Shown here piece after piece: positions 31,455 to 40,826 of a stretch of 64,000 nucleotides of DNA (the stretch's first letter is position 1; each line of letters begins with the position of its first letter). Location of the stretch: NCBI GenBank assembly GCA_965225955.1, contig CBDDBX010000032.1, positions 62,001-126,000 on the forward strand, given 5' to 3'. The notes beneath the pieces are model-generated. The model had not been told where the DNA came from, did no database searches, and saw nothing but the letters and a program-made list of their open reading frames with translations. The position numbers and the translations under genes are program-made. The DNA comes from CBDDBX01 sp965225955 (lineage in GTDB: Bacteria; Acidobacteriota; Aminicenantia; UBA2199).

Positions 31455-32909
31455 ATGAATGATGGAAGTGCTGGTTATAAGTTTAAACCAGGCAGTGTGA
31501 TACATGAATCTCTAATTCACAGAAAATACAGGGATGTTGAAAATGGAGAGATTTTTGTAGGGATTTTTGGTGTTGATGATAAAATCTACAGAGTAGATGG
31601 GAGTAATCGGTTTATCTATGATACTCCATTTGACTCTTCAAAAATGCCGGAGCTGATATTAATGGAAGAGAGGCGAAAATCTTTTTCTGAACCAGCTCTG
31701 AACAACGTAGAGGAAGATAGTGGTACTCTTGATGCCAGTTTAAGACCATATCTTAAGAAAGCATTTATTCTTAAAGACAATTACAAAATATCTGTATATG
31801 ATGAGAACTATTTCTATATAGGTGAAATAAACCGGACTGATGTGGATGCTGAAGATTCAGAACAGAATAGGAAACCATCTTCAGAACCGGTTGTGGAAAC
31901 ACCGGTGAAAGAGTTACCGGTTGAAGACAAATCAGATGAGTCTGTATCTGTATATCTTGACCCTTCTCTTAAGTTTGATTTTAATTTTGATGGTACAGTA
32001 TACGCAATGACCAATGATGATGGCTTTTTCACTCTTATAAAAAAAAGCGGTGAAGCAGTATTTGAATATTATACTCAGGACAGATTTGCAGGAGTTGACA
32101 AAAACGGTCAGTATCTTACTTTTGTTACCAGTAACGGCATAATGTACGGGAAGAAACTTGATGGAAGTATGGTAAATAACATCGATGGTGTTATGGCACC
32201 GGATAATAGTAAAGAAGAACAGAAACAGGACGTTGCAGAAGAGCCTCAGACTCCTCCTCCTGTTAAATTATCTGAAGCGGAAGTTACAGGAATATTGATG
32301 AAATCTATAAAGAGATCTCTGGATAAGAATGGCATTGAAGCTTCTCTTTTTGTGAAAGATCGCCTGGAGGACCAGAGTAGACTTGCACAGGTTATGCAGG
32401 GTAATCTGGGAGTCCTGAATAGTGAAATCGCTGAAGCAGCCTCAAAGGGAGTTCCTGTTAATCATAAACAGGGATATACTCTTCTTAAAGCAGCTCTGCT
32501 GCACGAACTGTTTATTAATACAACTCTCGGAGGGAGAGGAGGTCACCGGTCCAGAATTATGAGGCAGTTCATTCTTGAGCTTATTCTTATTACTCCTCAC
32601 GGAAAATTTGAAAAAGATAACAGTATTATTACAAGAGAGAATCAGATTAGAGTACTTAACTGGCTTCTTGAATTCAGAAACAGTTTCAGGGATAAGAGTG
32701 AGGTTATTGAGAAACTGATTAAACAACTCAGTAGTGATGATGAACTTGTGAAGATAACCAGACAGAAAGATTGTGTAAATACATCTATGTTCAAAGCCCT
32801 TGTAGTAAGTAAGATTTATGAGTATACAACCCGCCTTGATAGAGGTAATGGGTTGGCTATGATAGCCTTAAGCAGGGCTGTAATGGATATTAACCGTAAA
32901 TCAACTTGA
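31455..32909 (+). CDS. hypothetical protein, acidic linker and helical C-terminal domain
   Basis: A 484-residue cytoplasmic protein that I do not recognise. The first 240 residues hold beta-rich segments (FKPGSVIHESLIHRKY, VGIFGVDDKIYRVD, YKISVYDENYFYIGEINR, GTVYAMTNDDGFF) separated by a Glu/Pro/Val-rich linker (about 134-165). The C-terminal half (about 270-480) is mostly helical with a basic patch (GGRGGHRSRIMRQFIL). The ribosome binding site AAGAGGTGTG and 10-base spacing tie it to rlmN. Its 3' end overlaps the opposite small gene by nine bases. Confidence 0.7.
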   Translation: MNDGSAGYKFKPGSVIHESLIHRKYRDVENGEIFVGIFGVDDKIYRVDGSNRFIYDTPFDSSKMPELILMEERRKSFSEPALNNVEEDSGTLDASLRPYLKKAFILKDNYKISVYDENYFYIGEINRTDVDAEDSEQNRKPSSEPVVETPVKELPVEDKSDESVSVYLDPSLKFDFNFDGTVYAMTNDDGFFTLIKKSGEAVFEYYTQDRFAGVDKNGQYLTFVTSNGIMYGKKLDGSMVNNIDGVMAPDNSKEEQKQDVAEEPQTPPPVKLSEAEVTGILMKSIKRSLDKNGIEASLFVKDRLEDQSRLAQVMQGNLGVLNSEIAEAASKGVPVNHKQGYTLLKAALLHELFINTTLGGRGGHRSRIMRQFILELILITPHGKFEKDNSIITRENQIRVLNWLLEFRNSFRDKSEVIEKLIKQLSSDDELVKITRQKDCVNTSMFKALVVSKIYEYTTRLDRGNGLAMIALSRAVMDINRKST

Positions 32910-33152
32910 GTAGAAATGTATTTTTATGCTGTGCTTATGGCAGTAATCCAGAAGCCGGTCTAGGTTAGCTCTGTTTTCCTTGCTGGTTTTTGTTTTCTGA
33001 TTCATATAGGTCAAATCAAAGCTGGTTACAATTTCATCTCCCCGTGAAATCTGACTTTCCAGCTTTGAAATAATCTCATCAACTTCTGAAGAATTAATTT
33101 CGTCCTCAATTGTAATTAATACCAGTTTATCAATCTTCTCAAATAAAAACAT
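32901..33152 (-). CDS. small STAS-like or unknown protein
   Basis: An 83-residue protein: FLFEKIDKLVLITIEDEIN, then an amphipathic helix, a central strand (IVTSFDLTYM), another helix (KENRANLDRLLDYCHKHS) and a last strand (IKIHFYS). The beta-alpha-beta-alpha order resembles a STAS/anti-sigma antagonist domain, but the usual phospho-Ser phrase is absent, so this is a weak call. GAGGAG before the ATG supports a real gene. It overlaps the convergent unknown gene by nine bases and lies next to radA on the same strand, 70 bases upstream of the radA stop side. Confidence 0.55.
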   Translation of the reverse strand: MFLFEKIDKLVLITIEDEINSSEVDEIISKLESQISRGDEIVTSFDLTYMNQKTKTSKENRANLDRLLDYCHKHSIKIHFYSS

Positions 33153-33221
33153 GTAATGGACTCCTCATGAATATAATAATAGTATGAATCCCAATTACTT
33201 TTTTTTCTACAAAAAAGTCTT

Positions 33222-34583
33222 TTAGCTTCTGAAAGCCGAATAGAGATCGAAAATGTTTTTTATTGCTACTGTTTTTATCGGTTTATCTTTGAAAAACTCA
33301 ATCTGGCTCGTTGGAAGCATAAAAGTCTTAAAACCCTGCCTGATAGCTTCATTTACTCTGTTTTCCACGTAGGAAACAGGTCGGATTTCTCCGGTAAGGC
33401 CTACTTCACCTATCATAATCGTATCCTGTGGAACAGAGAAGTTCTTCATACTTGACAGAAGTGCTGCTGTAACAGCCATGTCTCCTGCAGTCTCTTTTAT
33501 TGAGAAACCGCCTGTTATATTAAGAAACACATCTGATTTATAAAAAGGGAGCTTCAGCTTCTTCTCTATAACAGATATAAGCATGGACATGCGATGGTTA
33601 TCAAAACCTACGCATATTCGTCTTGGGTTACCTGTAAAAGGACTCTCTGTTACCAGAGCCTGAATCTCAAGAAGAATGGCTCTCATACCCTGCATAACCG
33701 GTAGAATAGATATACCTGACTCTTTTACATCTCTGTGCTGAATAAATATCTGTGAGGGATCTTTAACAGATTGAAGACCTGTAGAGGTCATCTGGAAAAT
33801 CCCCAGTTCATTTACAGAACCAAATCTGTTCTTTTCAGCTCTGAGAATTCTAAGATCAGATCTTAATTCTCCCTGAAAGTAGAGAACTACATCAACCATA
33901 TGTTCAAGGGTTTTGGGGCCAGCAATACTACCATCTTTAGTTATATGTCCAATTATAAATACTGTTATGTTATTTGATTTGCATAGCTCTGTTATTTCTG
34001 TTGTAACATTCCTGAGGGTTGAGGCTGAACCGCTTGTCTGGGTGCCTCTTACAGAGTTCAGTGTCTGTATAGAGTCAATTATCAGATAATCCGGCTTAGT
34101 CTCTTCAACGGCCTGTTTCAGGTCTTCAAGGGTTCCCATTGACAGAAGAAACAGAGAATCACTACTTATATTCAGTCTTCCGGCTCTCATTTTTATCTGT
34201 GACCCGGATTCTTCACCTGAGTAGTATAGAATTTTACTTCCTTTTTGAGACAGGGCACCGGATATTTCAAGAAGAAGTGTGGATTTACCAACACCCGGTT
34301 CACCACCAATTAAAACCATTGATCCTGGAACTACTCCTCCTCCAAGTACCAGGTCAAATTCACTTAGACCAGTCTGATGCCTGATTGTATCTTCTATATT
34401 TATTTCATCCAGTTTGAGAGGTTTTACTGGTGCTCCAGGCAAAGTTTTACCTGAAGAGTCAACCGGTGGTGGCGGAGCAGCTTCTTCCATGGAATTCCAG
34501 CTGTTGCAGGAGGGACATTTTCCATAGAATTTAGGGGATGAATAACCACACTCAATACACTCAAAAAGGATTTTTTTCTTCAT
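33222..34583 (-). CDS. radA: DNA repair protein RadA
   Basis: RadA is a RecA-like ATPase that drives branch migration of recombination intermediates. The 453-residue protein has the N-terminal zinc finger (FECIECGYSSPKFYGKCPSC), Walker A (GGEPGVGKSTLLLEI, about residue 92), Walker B (DYLIIDSIQTL), the family KNRFG motif and a C-terminal Lon-like domain (about 280-453, no protease dyad expected). The promoter TTGCCA-17-TATAAT ends six bases before the ATG, so the mRNA is probably leaderless. Confidence 0.97.
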   Translation of the reverse strand: MKKKILFECIECGYSSPKFYGKCPSCNSWNSMEEAAPPPPVDSSGKTLPGAPVKPLKLDEINIEDTIRHQTGLSEFDLVLGGGVVPGSMVLIGGEPGVGKSTLLLEISGALSQKGSKILYYSGEESGSQIKMRAGRLNISSDSLFLLSMGTLEDLKQAVEETKPDYLIIDSIQTLNSVRGTQTSGSASTLRNVTTEITELCKSNNITVFIIGHITKDGSIAGPKTLEHMVDVVLYFQGELRSDLRILRAEKNRFGSVNELGIFQMTSTGLQSVKDPSQIFIQHRDVKESGISILPVMQGMRAILLEIQALVTESPFTGNPRRICVGFDNHRMSMLISVIEKKLKLPFYKSDVFLNITGGFSIKETAGDMAVTAALLSSMKNFSVPQDTIMIGEVGLTGEIRPVSYVENRVNEAIRQGFKTFMLPTSQIEFFKDKPIKTVAIKNIFDLYSAFRS

Positions 34584-34589
34584 AAAAGA

Positions 34590-34618
34590 ATTATACCGGA
34601 GGGTGGAGGGGTTGGCAA
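34590..34618 (-). promoter_or_regulatory. promoter of radA, predicted leaderless
   Basis: Minus strand TTGCCA (34613-34618), 17 bases, TATAAT (34590-34595); the radA ATG follows after six bases, and there is no ribosome binding site. Confidence 0.75.
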
Positions 34619-34627
34619 TGTGCGCGC

Positions 34628-34681
34628 GTGGGTCCGTGTATGTCTGTGAGGGTCCGTGTTAGTCCGTGATCCTGTCTGGTG
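34628..34681. repeat. intergenic repeat site C (10-11-base periodic)
   Basis: A tandem run of degenerate words: GGTCCGTGTAT, GTCTGTGAG, GGTCCGTGTTA, GTCCGTGATC. The words match those in sites A, B, D and E. Only one arm is seen here. The gap 34584-34727 between radA and glyS otherwise holds the hairpin listed next. Confidence 0.75.
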
Positions 34682-34689
34682 TTCATGGT

Positions 34690-34713
34690 AAGCAGGCAAT
34701 TGCTTGCCTGCTT
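34690..34713. terminator. hairpin downstream of glyS
   Basis: AAGCAGGCAA and TTGCCTGCTT form a perfect 10-base stem with a TTGC loop, 15 bases after the glyS stop (minus strand). Probable end of the gcv-glyQS transcript, although no long T run follows on that strand. Confidence 0.65.
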
Positions 34714-34727
34714 CTATTGTGATTATT

Positions 34728-36791
34728 TTATTGTTCTATTAATTCCGTGAAATCTGCAATTCTGGTAAGCATACGATCAAAAGCCTGTAAGATAGCGATT
34801 CTGTTGCTGCTCAGTGCAGGATCGGGATCCATTACATGAACATTATCAAAGAAGTTATCAATAGCGGGCTTCATTTCAAGAATTTCAGTAACAGCTTCAA
34901 GGTACCTGTTTTCTGAAACAGCTGTTTTTACCTTCTTATCTGCATCATTAAACAGTTCAAAAAGCATCTTTTCTTCAGCTACTTTAAGGTTTTCAGGTTT
35001 GATCTCAAAAGCGTCTTTACCTTTTGCGATATTTCTGAATCTCTTATGCAGTGAAGCAAGATATGATGCTGAGTCAGCTTTTGCAATTTCTGTCAGTGCT
35101 TCTGCTCTCATCTTTGTATGAATGAAAGTGTCAGCTGATGAGTTGCACGCAGCTTTAACAATATCGTATCTGAAGTTAAGATTATCTTTCAGAACAGATT
35201 CGAATCTGTTGGCAAAGAGATCTTCAATCTTACCTGCAAGTTCGGCAACAGCATCACCTTCGCCAAAATATGAAGCCGCTTTGGCAATTAACAGTGAGAG
35301 ATCGAAATCAAGATTAAAGTCGAAAACCAGCTTCATAATTGAGTTGGCATCTCTTCTTATACCGTAAGGATCCTTTGAACCTGAAATCTTTATTCCTCTT
35401 GAGATAAAGGCTGTTATATTGTCAAGCTTATCTGCTATTGACAGCAGAGCTGCACCAGTGTGATCAAGTTCCTGACTGGTAAACCCTTTAGGTTCATAAT
35501 GACCATATACAGTTCTCCACAGATCTTCAGATTCACCGAGGTCTTTCAGATAAAGACCACCCATGACTCCCTGAAGTGAAGGAAACTCTCTTACCATTCT
35601 GGTTATGAGATCGTTTTTACATATAAGAGCTGCTTTTGACAGGGACTCTTTCAGTTCAAAATGACCTGTTGATTCTGCAGTAAACTGAACAAGTTCAGAA
35701 AGTCTTGCGGTTTTATCAAAATATGTACCCAGATTTTTCTGGAACATTACATTATGTAAACCCTCTCTCAGGCTGTAAAAATCGTCTTTTCTGTCATCAT
35801 CCCAGAAGAAACCTGCATCTTCAAAGGCTGCCTGAATTACTTTCTCGTTACCTGTTTTTACATGCTGTGCTTCATCAGGAATATTTGCAATTCCGATGAA
35901 GGTGTTGATCATTTTCCCATCTTCATTAAAGAGAGGAACAAGCTTTTTCTCATCTATCATGAAGGTTGAGATGATCTCTTCAGGTAACTGAAGATAAGAG
36001 TCTGCAAAGGTACCTGTGAAAACTACAGGATATTCATTATTGAATACGAAGTAGTTGATCATTTTGGCATCGATGCCGGCTTTCACATTAAGATCTGACT
36101 CAATCTGCCTGATCTCATCCATGATCTTTGATTCACGCTCTTTTTCATCAATAATTACAAAATTTTTCTGCAGAAGTTCTATGTAGCTTGTTATTGAGTC
36201 AACTACAGGATTTTCTGAAGAGAGAAGACGGTGACCTGAAATTGCTTTTGAGGATTCAATTCCTGCAAATCTGCAATCAATAAGAGTGCTGTCAAGCAGA
36301 GCCAGAATATTACTGACAGGTCTTACAAAAGGTACTCTGGAGTTATTCCACACCATGGTTTTGTTGAAGTACAGTTTGCCAAGTATAGCAGGAATAGATT
36401 CAGCCAGTACTTCTGCAGTATCTCTGCCTTCAATCTTCTTTTTCAGGAACAGATATGGCCCCTTCTTAGTCTCTTCTTCATATAGATCGTCAGTTGAAGC
36501 ACTATTGGATTCCAGAAACCTGATTAGTGGAATATTGGGTGTACCATCTTCTTTATATGCAATCTTTTTTGAAGGACCCTGTACAGTTTTCTCAATATCT
36601 TCAGCTTTTACTGCAATATTTGTGAAAATGAAGGTAAACCTTCTATTGGTTGCATATGAATCTATTCTGCTGAAAGATATAAGATTCTCTTTCAGTGTGT
36701 TAGTGAAGCTGTTAAGCAGCTGTTCCTTAATCGGATTAATTTCTGATGCAGGAACCTCTTCAACACCAAGTTCAAATAAAAAATCAGCCAT
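34728..36791 (-). CDS. glyS: glycyl-tRNA synthetase beta subunit
   Basis: GlyS is the large subunit of the bacterial alpha2beta2 glycyl-tRNA synthetase and holds tRNA-binding parts. The 687-residue protein opens MADFLFELGVEEVPASEINP, the family start, and contains GPSKKIAYKEDGTP, SGHRLLSSENPV, FQKNLGTYFDKTARLSELV, MGGLYLKDLGE and ADKLDNITAFISRGIK, with the anticodon-binding domain at the end. I chose the ATG at 36789-36791, which overlaps the glyQ stop by 8 bases and has AGAGGAAG before it. Confidence 0.97.
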   Translation of the reverse strand: MADFLFELGVEEVPASEINPIKEQLLNSFTNTLKENLISFSRIDSYATNRRFTFIFTNIAVKAEDIEKTVQGPSKKIAYKEDGTPNIPLIRFLESNSASTDDLYEEETKKGPYLFLKKKIEGRDTAEVLAESIPAILGKLYFNKTMVWNNSRVPFVRPVSNILALLDSTLIDCRFAGIESSKAISGHRLLSSENPVVDSITSYIELLQKNFVIIDEKERESKIMDEIRQIESDLNVKAGIDAKMINYFVFNNEYPVVFTGTFADSYLQLPEEIISTFMIDEKKLVPLFNEDGKMINTFIGIANIPDEAQHVKTGNEKVIQAAFEDAGFFWDDDRKDDFYSLREGLHNVMFQKNLGTYFDKTARLSELVQFTAESTGHFELKESLSKAALICKNDLITRMVREFPSLQGVMGGLYLKDLGESEDLWRTVYGHYEPKGFTSQELDHTGAALLSIADKLDNITAFISRGIKISGSKDPYGIRRDANSIMKLVFDFNLDFDLSLLIAKAASYFGEGDAVAELAGKIEDLFANRFESVLKDNLNFRYDIVKAACNSSADTFIHTKMRAEALTEIAKADSASYLASLHKRFRNIAKGKDAFEIKPENLKVAEEKMLFELFNDADKKVKTAVSENRYLEAVTEILEMKPAIDNFFDNVHVMDPDPALSSNRIAILQAFDRMLTRIADFTELIEQ

Positions 36792-37644
36792 TTTCTTCTT
36801 CCTCTCTCTTTTTGATGAAAAGTCCGGCAATTTCCCCTGCAAGGTCTCTCATTGTTTTTATAAGAGCTGTTCTTTCAGCAACGGAGATTGCTTTTCTTGA
36901 ATCGAGCAGGTTAAATGTATGTGAACATTTAAGAAGATAATCATAAGCAGGAAGATAGAGAGAAGCCTCAATAAGTCTTGTTGCTTCATTCTGATACGCT
37001 TTAAATGAATCACGAAGGAAATCTATATCTGCTTTCTCAAAATTGTAAACAGAGAACTGACGCTCTTCTTCTTTTCTGAGATCAGCATAAGATACATCAT
37101 GGCCCCAGGTAAGATTATAGATATTATTATCTTCACCAAGGAATGTTCCAAGTCTTTCTATACCGTAAGTGATTTCCAGAGCATTCGGATTAAGATCTAT
37201 TCCACCTGCCTGCTGGAAGTATGTGAACTGACTTATTTCCATACCATCGCACATTACCTGCCAGCCTACACCCCATGCACCAAGAGACGGGGAGGCCCAG
37301 TTGTCTTCATCAAACTTAATGTCGTGGTTTGATATGTTGATTCCCAGATGCTCAAGGCTCTTCAGGTAGAGCTCCTGACCATTTTCGGGACCAGGTTTGA
37401 TTATAACCTGAAACTGATTGTGTTTCTGAACACGATTGGGGTTTTCTGCATAGCGACCGTCATCTGGTCGGCGTGAAGGCTGCCAGTAGGCAACCTTCCA
37501 TGGATCTTTTCCAAGAACTCTGAAGAAGGTGTCAGGGGTCATTGTTCCTGCACCAACTTCAACGTCATAACCGGATGCTATATAGCACCCGTTCATGCTC
37601 CAGTATTCCTGTAATTTAAGTATTATATCTTGTATTCCACTCAC
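36784..37644 (-). CDS. glyQ: glycyl-tRNA synthetase alpha subunit
   Basis: GlyQ is the catalytic subunit of glycyl-tRNA synthetase. About 286 residues, normal for the family. Motifs: DIILKLQEYWSMNGCYI, DVEVGAGTMTPDTFFRVLG, AYWQPSRRPDDGRYAENPNR, LGAWGVGWQVMCDGMEISQF and FQQAGGIDLNPNALEITYG. The start is the GTG at 37642-37644, one base after the gcvPB stop; this gives the usual N-terminal length, whereas the frame stays open into gcvPB without reason. Tight spacing puts glyQ in the gcv operon. Confidence 0.96.
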   Translation of the reverse strand: MSGIQDIILKLQEYWSMNGCYIASGYDVEVGAGTMTPDTFFRVLGKDPWKVAYWQPSRRPDDGRYAENPNRVQKHNQFQVIIKPGPENGQELYLKSLEHLGINISNHDIKFDEDNWASPSLGAWGVGWQVMCDGMEISQFTYFQQAGGIDLNPNALEITYGIERLGTFLGEDNNIYNLTWGHDVSYADLRKEEERQFSVYNFEKADIDFLRDSFKAYQNEATRLIEASLYLPAYDYLLKCSHTFNLLDSRKAISVAERTALIKTMRDLAGEIAGLFIKKREEEENG

Positions 37645-37645
37645 C

Positions 37646-39082
37646 TTATTCTTTCTCCCATTTAAGCACAGGCTTTCTTGCTGCGGTAACTTCGTCAAGT
37701 CTCTTAACCGGGGTTGTATAAGGTGCTCCCTTTATGTAATCGGGATCTTCTTTTGCTTTTTCAAGTATCTCAATCATTGTATCAACAAAATTGTCGATAG
37801 TCTCTTTACTCTCAGTCTCAGTTGGTTCAATCATCATTGCACCGTGAACAATGAGAGGGAAGTAGATTGTAAATGGGTGAATTCCGTAATCCAGCAGAGA
37901 TTTGGCTATATCCATAGTTGTAACAGGGAGGCCATCATCAGAGAAGATTACTTCGTGAAGAGTAGCTGATTTGTATGGAAGAGGCAGGTGGTTTTCAAGT
38001 CTCTTTCTAATGTAGTTTGCGTTGAGTACTGCATCTTCAGCAACTCTCGGGAGGTTTTCTTTTCCAAGAGTCATGATATATGCAAGAGCTCTTACGTTCA
38101 CAAGGAAGTTACCATAGAAGTTTTTAATTCTTCCGATTCCCTCTTTGCTGAAGTAGTCTACTTTATATTCACCGTTTTCTTCTTTGATAAGAGGAACCGG
38201 AAGGTATTTAGCCAGATGTGATTTAACACCAATAGGACCTGAGCCCGGACCACCACCACCATGAGGAGTTGACATTGTTTTGTGAAGATTAAGATGAACT
38301 ACATCTGCTCCAAGATCACCAGGACGTGCAACACCCATGAAGGCATTCATGTTCGCTCCATCCATATAAAGAAGTGAACCGTTTGTGTGAAGAAGTTCTG
38401 CAATCTCTTCTATATGCTTTTCAAATATACCCAGTGTGTTTGGATTTGTTATCATTAAAGCTGCAACATCTTCATTCAGGTACTCTTTCAGAGTCGCAGG
38501 TTCCAGTATACCTTCATCATTGGATGGGATCTGTTTAACATCATAACCTGCAAAGTTTGCTGATGCGGGGTTTGTTCCGTGAGCTGAATCAGGAATAAGT
38601 ACAATTTTTCTTGCATCGCCCTGAGCTTCAAGATGTTTTCTTATAACCAGCATACCAGCAAGCTCACCATGAGCTCCGGCAGCAGGATTAAGAGTTACTG
38701 CATCCATACCTGTAATTACAGCCAGTCTGTTTTCAAGGGTTTTCATGATTTCAAGATTACCCTGAACTATATCAACCGGTGAGTATGGGTGAGCCTGAAG
38801 TTCATCCATGCTTGCAATTTTATCGTTGATTTTCGGATTGTACTTCATAGTACATGAACCGAGAGGATAGAAGCCTGAATCAACTGAGTGGTTAAGTCTT
38901 GCAAGATTATTATAATGTCTTGTTACTTCTACAACTGATACCTGAGGAAATCCATCAATATCTTTTCTCAGATTGTCGTTATCAATAGCAAGAGGAGTAT
39001 CGGCAAAATCACTTTCTGAGAAGGTATAACCAACCTTACCTTCTTTACTTATGTTAAAAAGAAGTTCCGGTAATTTGCTCAT
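37646..39082 (-). CDS. gcvPB: glycine dehydrogenase (decarboxylating) subunit 2
   Basis: Half of the split P-protein, which uses pyridoxal phosphate to decarboxylate glycine and pass the aminomethyl group to GcvH. 478 residues. The cofactor-binding lysine is in VHLNLHKTMSTPHGGGGPG; other motifs are GFYPLGSCTMKYNPKIND, NPAAGAHGELAGM, DSAHGTNPASANFAGY and MDGANMNAFMGVARPGDLGA. Its start overlaps the gcvPA stop by four bases. Split gcvPA/gcvPB is usual in Firmicutes, Thermotogae, archaea and many other non-proteobacterial groups. Confidence 0.97.
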   Translation of the reverse strand: MSKLPELLFNISKEGKVGYTFSESDFADTPLAIDNDNLRKDIDGFPQVSVVEVTRHYNNLARLNHSVDSGFYPLGSCTMKYNPKINDKIASMDELQAHPYSPVDIVQGNLEIMKTLENRLAVITGMDAVTLNPAAGAHGELAGMLVIRKHLEAQGDARKIVLIPDSAHGTNPASANFAGYDVKQIPSNDEGILEPATLKEYLNEDVAALMITNPNTLGIFEKHIEEIAELLHTNGSLLYMDGANMNAFMGVARPGDLGADVVHLNLHKTMSTPHGGGGPGSGPIGVKSHLAKYLPVPLIKEENGEYKVDYFSKEGIGRIKNFYGNFLVNVRALAYIMTLGKENLPRVAEDAVLNANYIRKRLENHLPLPYKSATLHEVIFSDDGLPVTTMDIAKSLLDYGIHPFTIYFPLIVHGAMMIEPTETESKETIDNFVDTMIEILEKAKEDPDYIKGAPYTTPVKRLDEVTAARKPVLKWEKE

Positions 39083-40428
39083 TTCATACCTCCGATAGCT
39101 GCAATCAGTTTATCAATATCTTCTTTATCGTGAAGTTCTGTAAAGTTTACCAGTACAGCATTATCCATGCCTTTGTAGAACCAGTGCAGAGGAATGCCAC
39201 CGAGAATGTCACTTTCTCTTAGTTTAAGCAGAAAATCATCTGCTTTAAGATCTTTGAGTTCAAGTACAATTTCATTAAAGAAGTTTTTCTCATACTTAAC
39301 AGATACATTGTCAAGTGATTTAACCTTATTAACGAAGTATGCAGCAGCCTGATGGTTCTGGGTAGCAAGATCTCTGAGACCTTTGCGTCCCATTGTGGCA
39401 AGCCAGATAGATGCTCTTACAGCGCACCATGCCTGGTTTGAGCAGATGTTTGATGTGGCTTTTTCACGTTTAATATGCTGTTCTCTTGTAGACAGAGTAA
39501 GTACATAGCCTCTTTTGCCGTCTGAATCTTTTGTTTCACCAACGATTCTGCCAGGCATCTGTCTTACAAACTCTTTGCTGGCACTCATGAAACCAAGAAA
39601 CGGACCACCATAACTGAGAGGCAGACCAAAACTCTGAGCTTCTCCAACAACTATATCAACATCCATCTCCCCTGGAGGGGTAAGCAGACCAAGTGACATG
39701 GCTTCAGATACAACCTGAACAGAGTATGCTTTTTCTGTATGAGTAATTTCAGATATTGTTTTTGCATCTTCAATTACACCAAAGAAGTTTGGAGACTGGA
39801 AAATAACGCAGCCGGCTTCTTTGTTCATTTTTGCTTTCAGATCTTCTGTATCAAGGCAACCTGTTTCTTCAACATAGTTAACCATCTCTGCTTCAATACC
39901 AAGATTCTGAATATATGAGTTAATAATTTCTATATATTCAGGATGGAGAGAAGCTGCGATGAGAACTTTGTCTTTTCTTGATTTTCTCAGAGCAAGAAGA
40001 ACGCCTTCAACAGAAGCTGTGCCTCCATCATAAAGTGATGAATTAGCTGCTTCCATTCCGGTTAGCTGGCACATCATTGTCTGATATTCAAACATAGCCT
40101 GAAGGCTACCCTGACTTACTTCTGCCTGATATGGGGTATATGGGGTAAGAAATTCGCTCTTACCACTTGTGTAATTAACTACTTCAGGAACAAAATGGCT
40201 GTAAGCACCGCCACCCATAAAACTGGTGTAGTCCTTATAACTGTTTTTTGCTCCGAGAGCTTTAAATGTTTTAACTAATTTATCTTCCGGAAGAGCAGAT
40301 GGAACTTCGTCCAGTGAGTAATACCGGCGGTTTGCAGGAATATCATTAAATAATTCTTTAACATCCTGAATACCGATAGTATTCTTCATCTCTTCCTTAT
40401 CGGAAGGTGTCAGAGGAAAATAGTTCAT
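39079..40428 (-). CDS. gcvPA: glycine dehydrogenase (decarboxylating) subunit 1
   Basis: The other half of the split P-protein, 449 residues. It shows SFMGGGAYSHFVPEVVNY, TPYTPYQAEVSQGSLQAMFE, QTMMCQLTGMEAANSSLYDG, GEAQSFGLPLSYGGPFLGFM and REQHIKREKATSNICSNQ, all typical of GcvPA. It has no cofactor lysine of its own. It lies nine bases after gcvH and overlaps gcvPB by four, so the P-protein halves are made together. Confidence 0.97.
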   Translation of the reverse strand: MNYFPLTPSDKEEMKNTIGIQDVKELFNDIPANRRYYSLDEVPSALPEDKLVKTFKALGAKNSYKDYTSFMGGGAYSHFVPEVVNYTSGKSEFLTPYTPYQAEVSQGSLQAMFEYQTMMCQLTGMEAANSSLYDGGTASVEGVLLALRKSRKDKVLIAASLHPEYIEIINSYIQNLGIEAEMVNYVEETGCLDTEDLKAKMNKEAGCVIFQSPNFFGVIEDAKTISEITHTEKAYSVQVVSEAMSLGLLTPPGEMDVDIVVGEAQSFGLPLSYGGPFLGFMSASKEFVRQMPGRIVGETKDSDGKRGYVLTLSTREQHIKREKATSNICSNQAWCAVRASIWLATMGRKGLRDLATQNHQAAAYFVNKVKSLDNVSVKYEKNFFNEIVLELKDLKADDFLLKLRESDILGGIPLHWFYKGMDNAVLVNFTELHDKEDIDKLIAAIGGMK

Positions 40429-40437
40429 TTCCTGCTC

Positions 40438-40812
40438 CTAGATTTCTTCCAGATATTTCTGATATGCGTCGTAATCCATCAGCTCTTCAAGCTCTTCAGG
40501 ACTATCGAGTTTGATTTTCAGAATCCATCCTTCTTCATAAGGGGAGTTGTTTATACTTTCAGGTGCATCTTCAAGTGCTTCATTAGCTTCTGTGATTTCG
40601 CCTGAAACAGGAGTGTATACATCACTAACTGCTTTTACTGATTCGATGTTTGAGCAGGCATCGCCTTTTGCAAGAGTATCGCCGACTGCAGGGAGTTCAA
40701 CAAAAACAACATCACCCAGTTCTTTCTGTGCATAATCGGAAAGACCAACTGTAACGGTATCTCCGTCAACTTTTACCCATTCGTGCTCTTTAGTAAATTT
40801 TAAATCCTTCAT
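40438..40812 (-). CDS. gcvH: glycine cleavage system H protein
   Basis: GcvH carries the aminomethyl group on a lipoylated lysine between the P, T and L proteins. 124 residues, normal. The start LKFTKEHEWVKVDGDTVTVG and YAQKELGDVVFVELPAVG are typical; the lipoyl lysine is Lys60 in IESVKAVSDV. It lies 14 bases after gcvT. The lipoamide dehydrogenase (L protein) and lipoyl ligases are not in the window. Confidence 0.97.
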   Translation of the reverse strand: MKDLKFTKEHEWVKVDGDTVTVGLSDYAQKELGDVVFVELPAVGDTLAKGDACSNIESVKAVSDVYTPVSGEITEANEALEDAPESINNSPYEEGWILKIKLDSPEELEELMDYDAYQKYLEEI

Positions 40813-40826
40813 TTTTTTTCCTCCAA

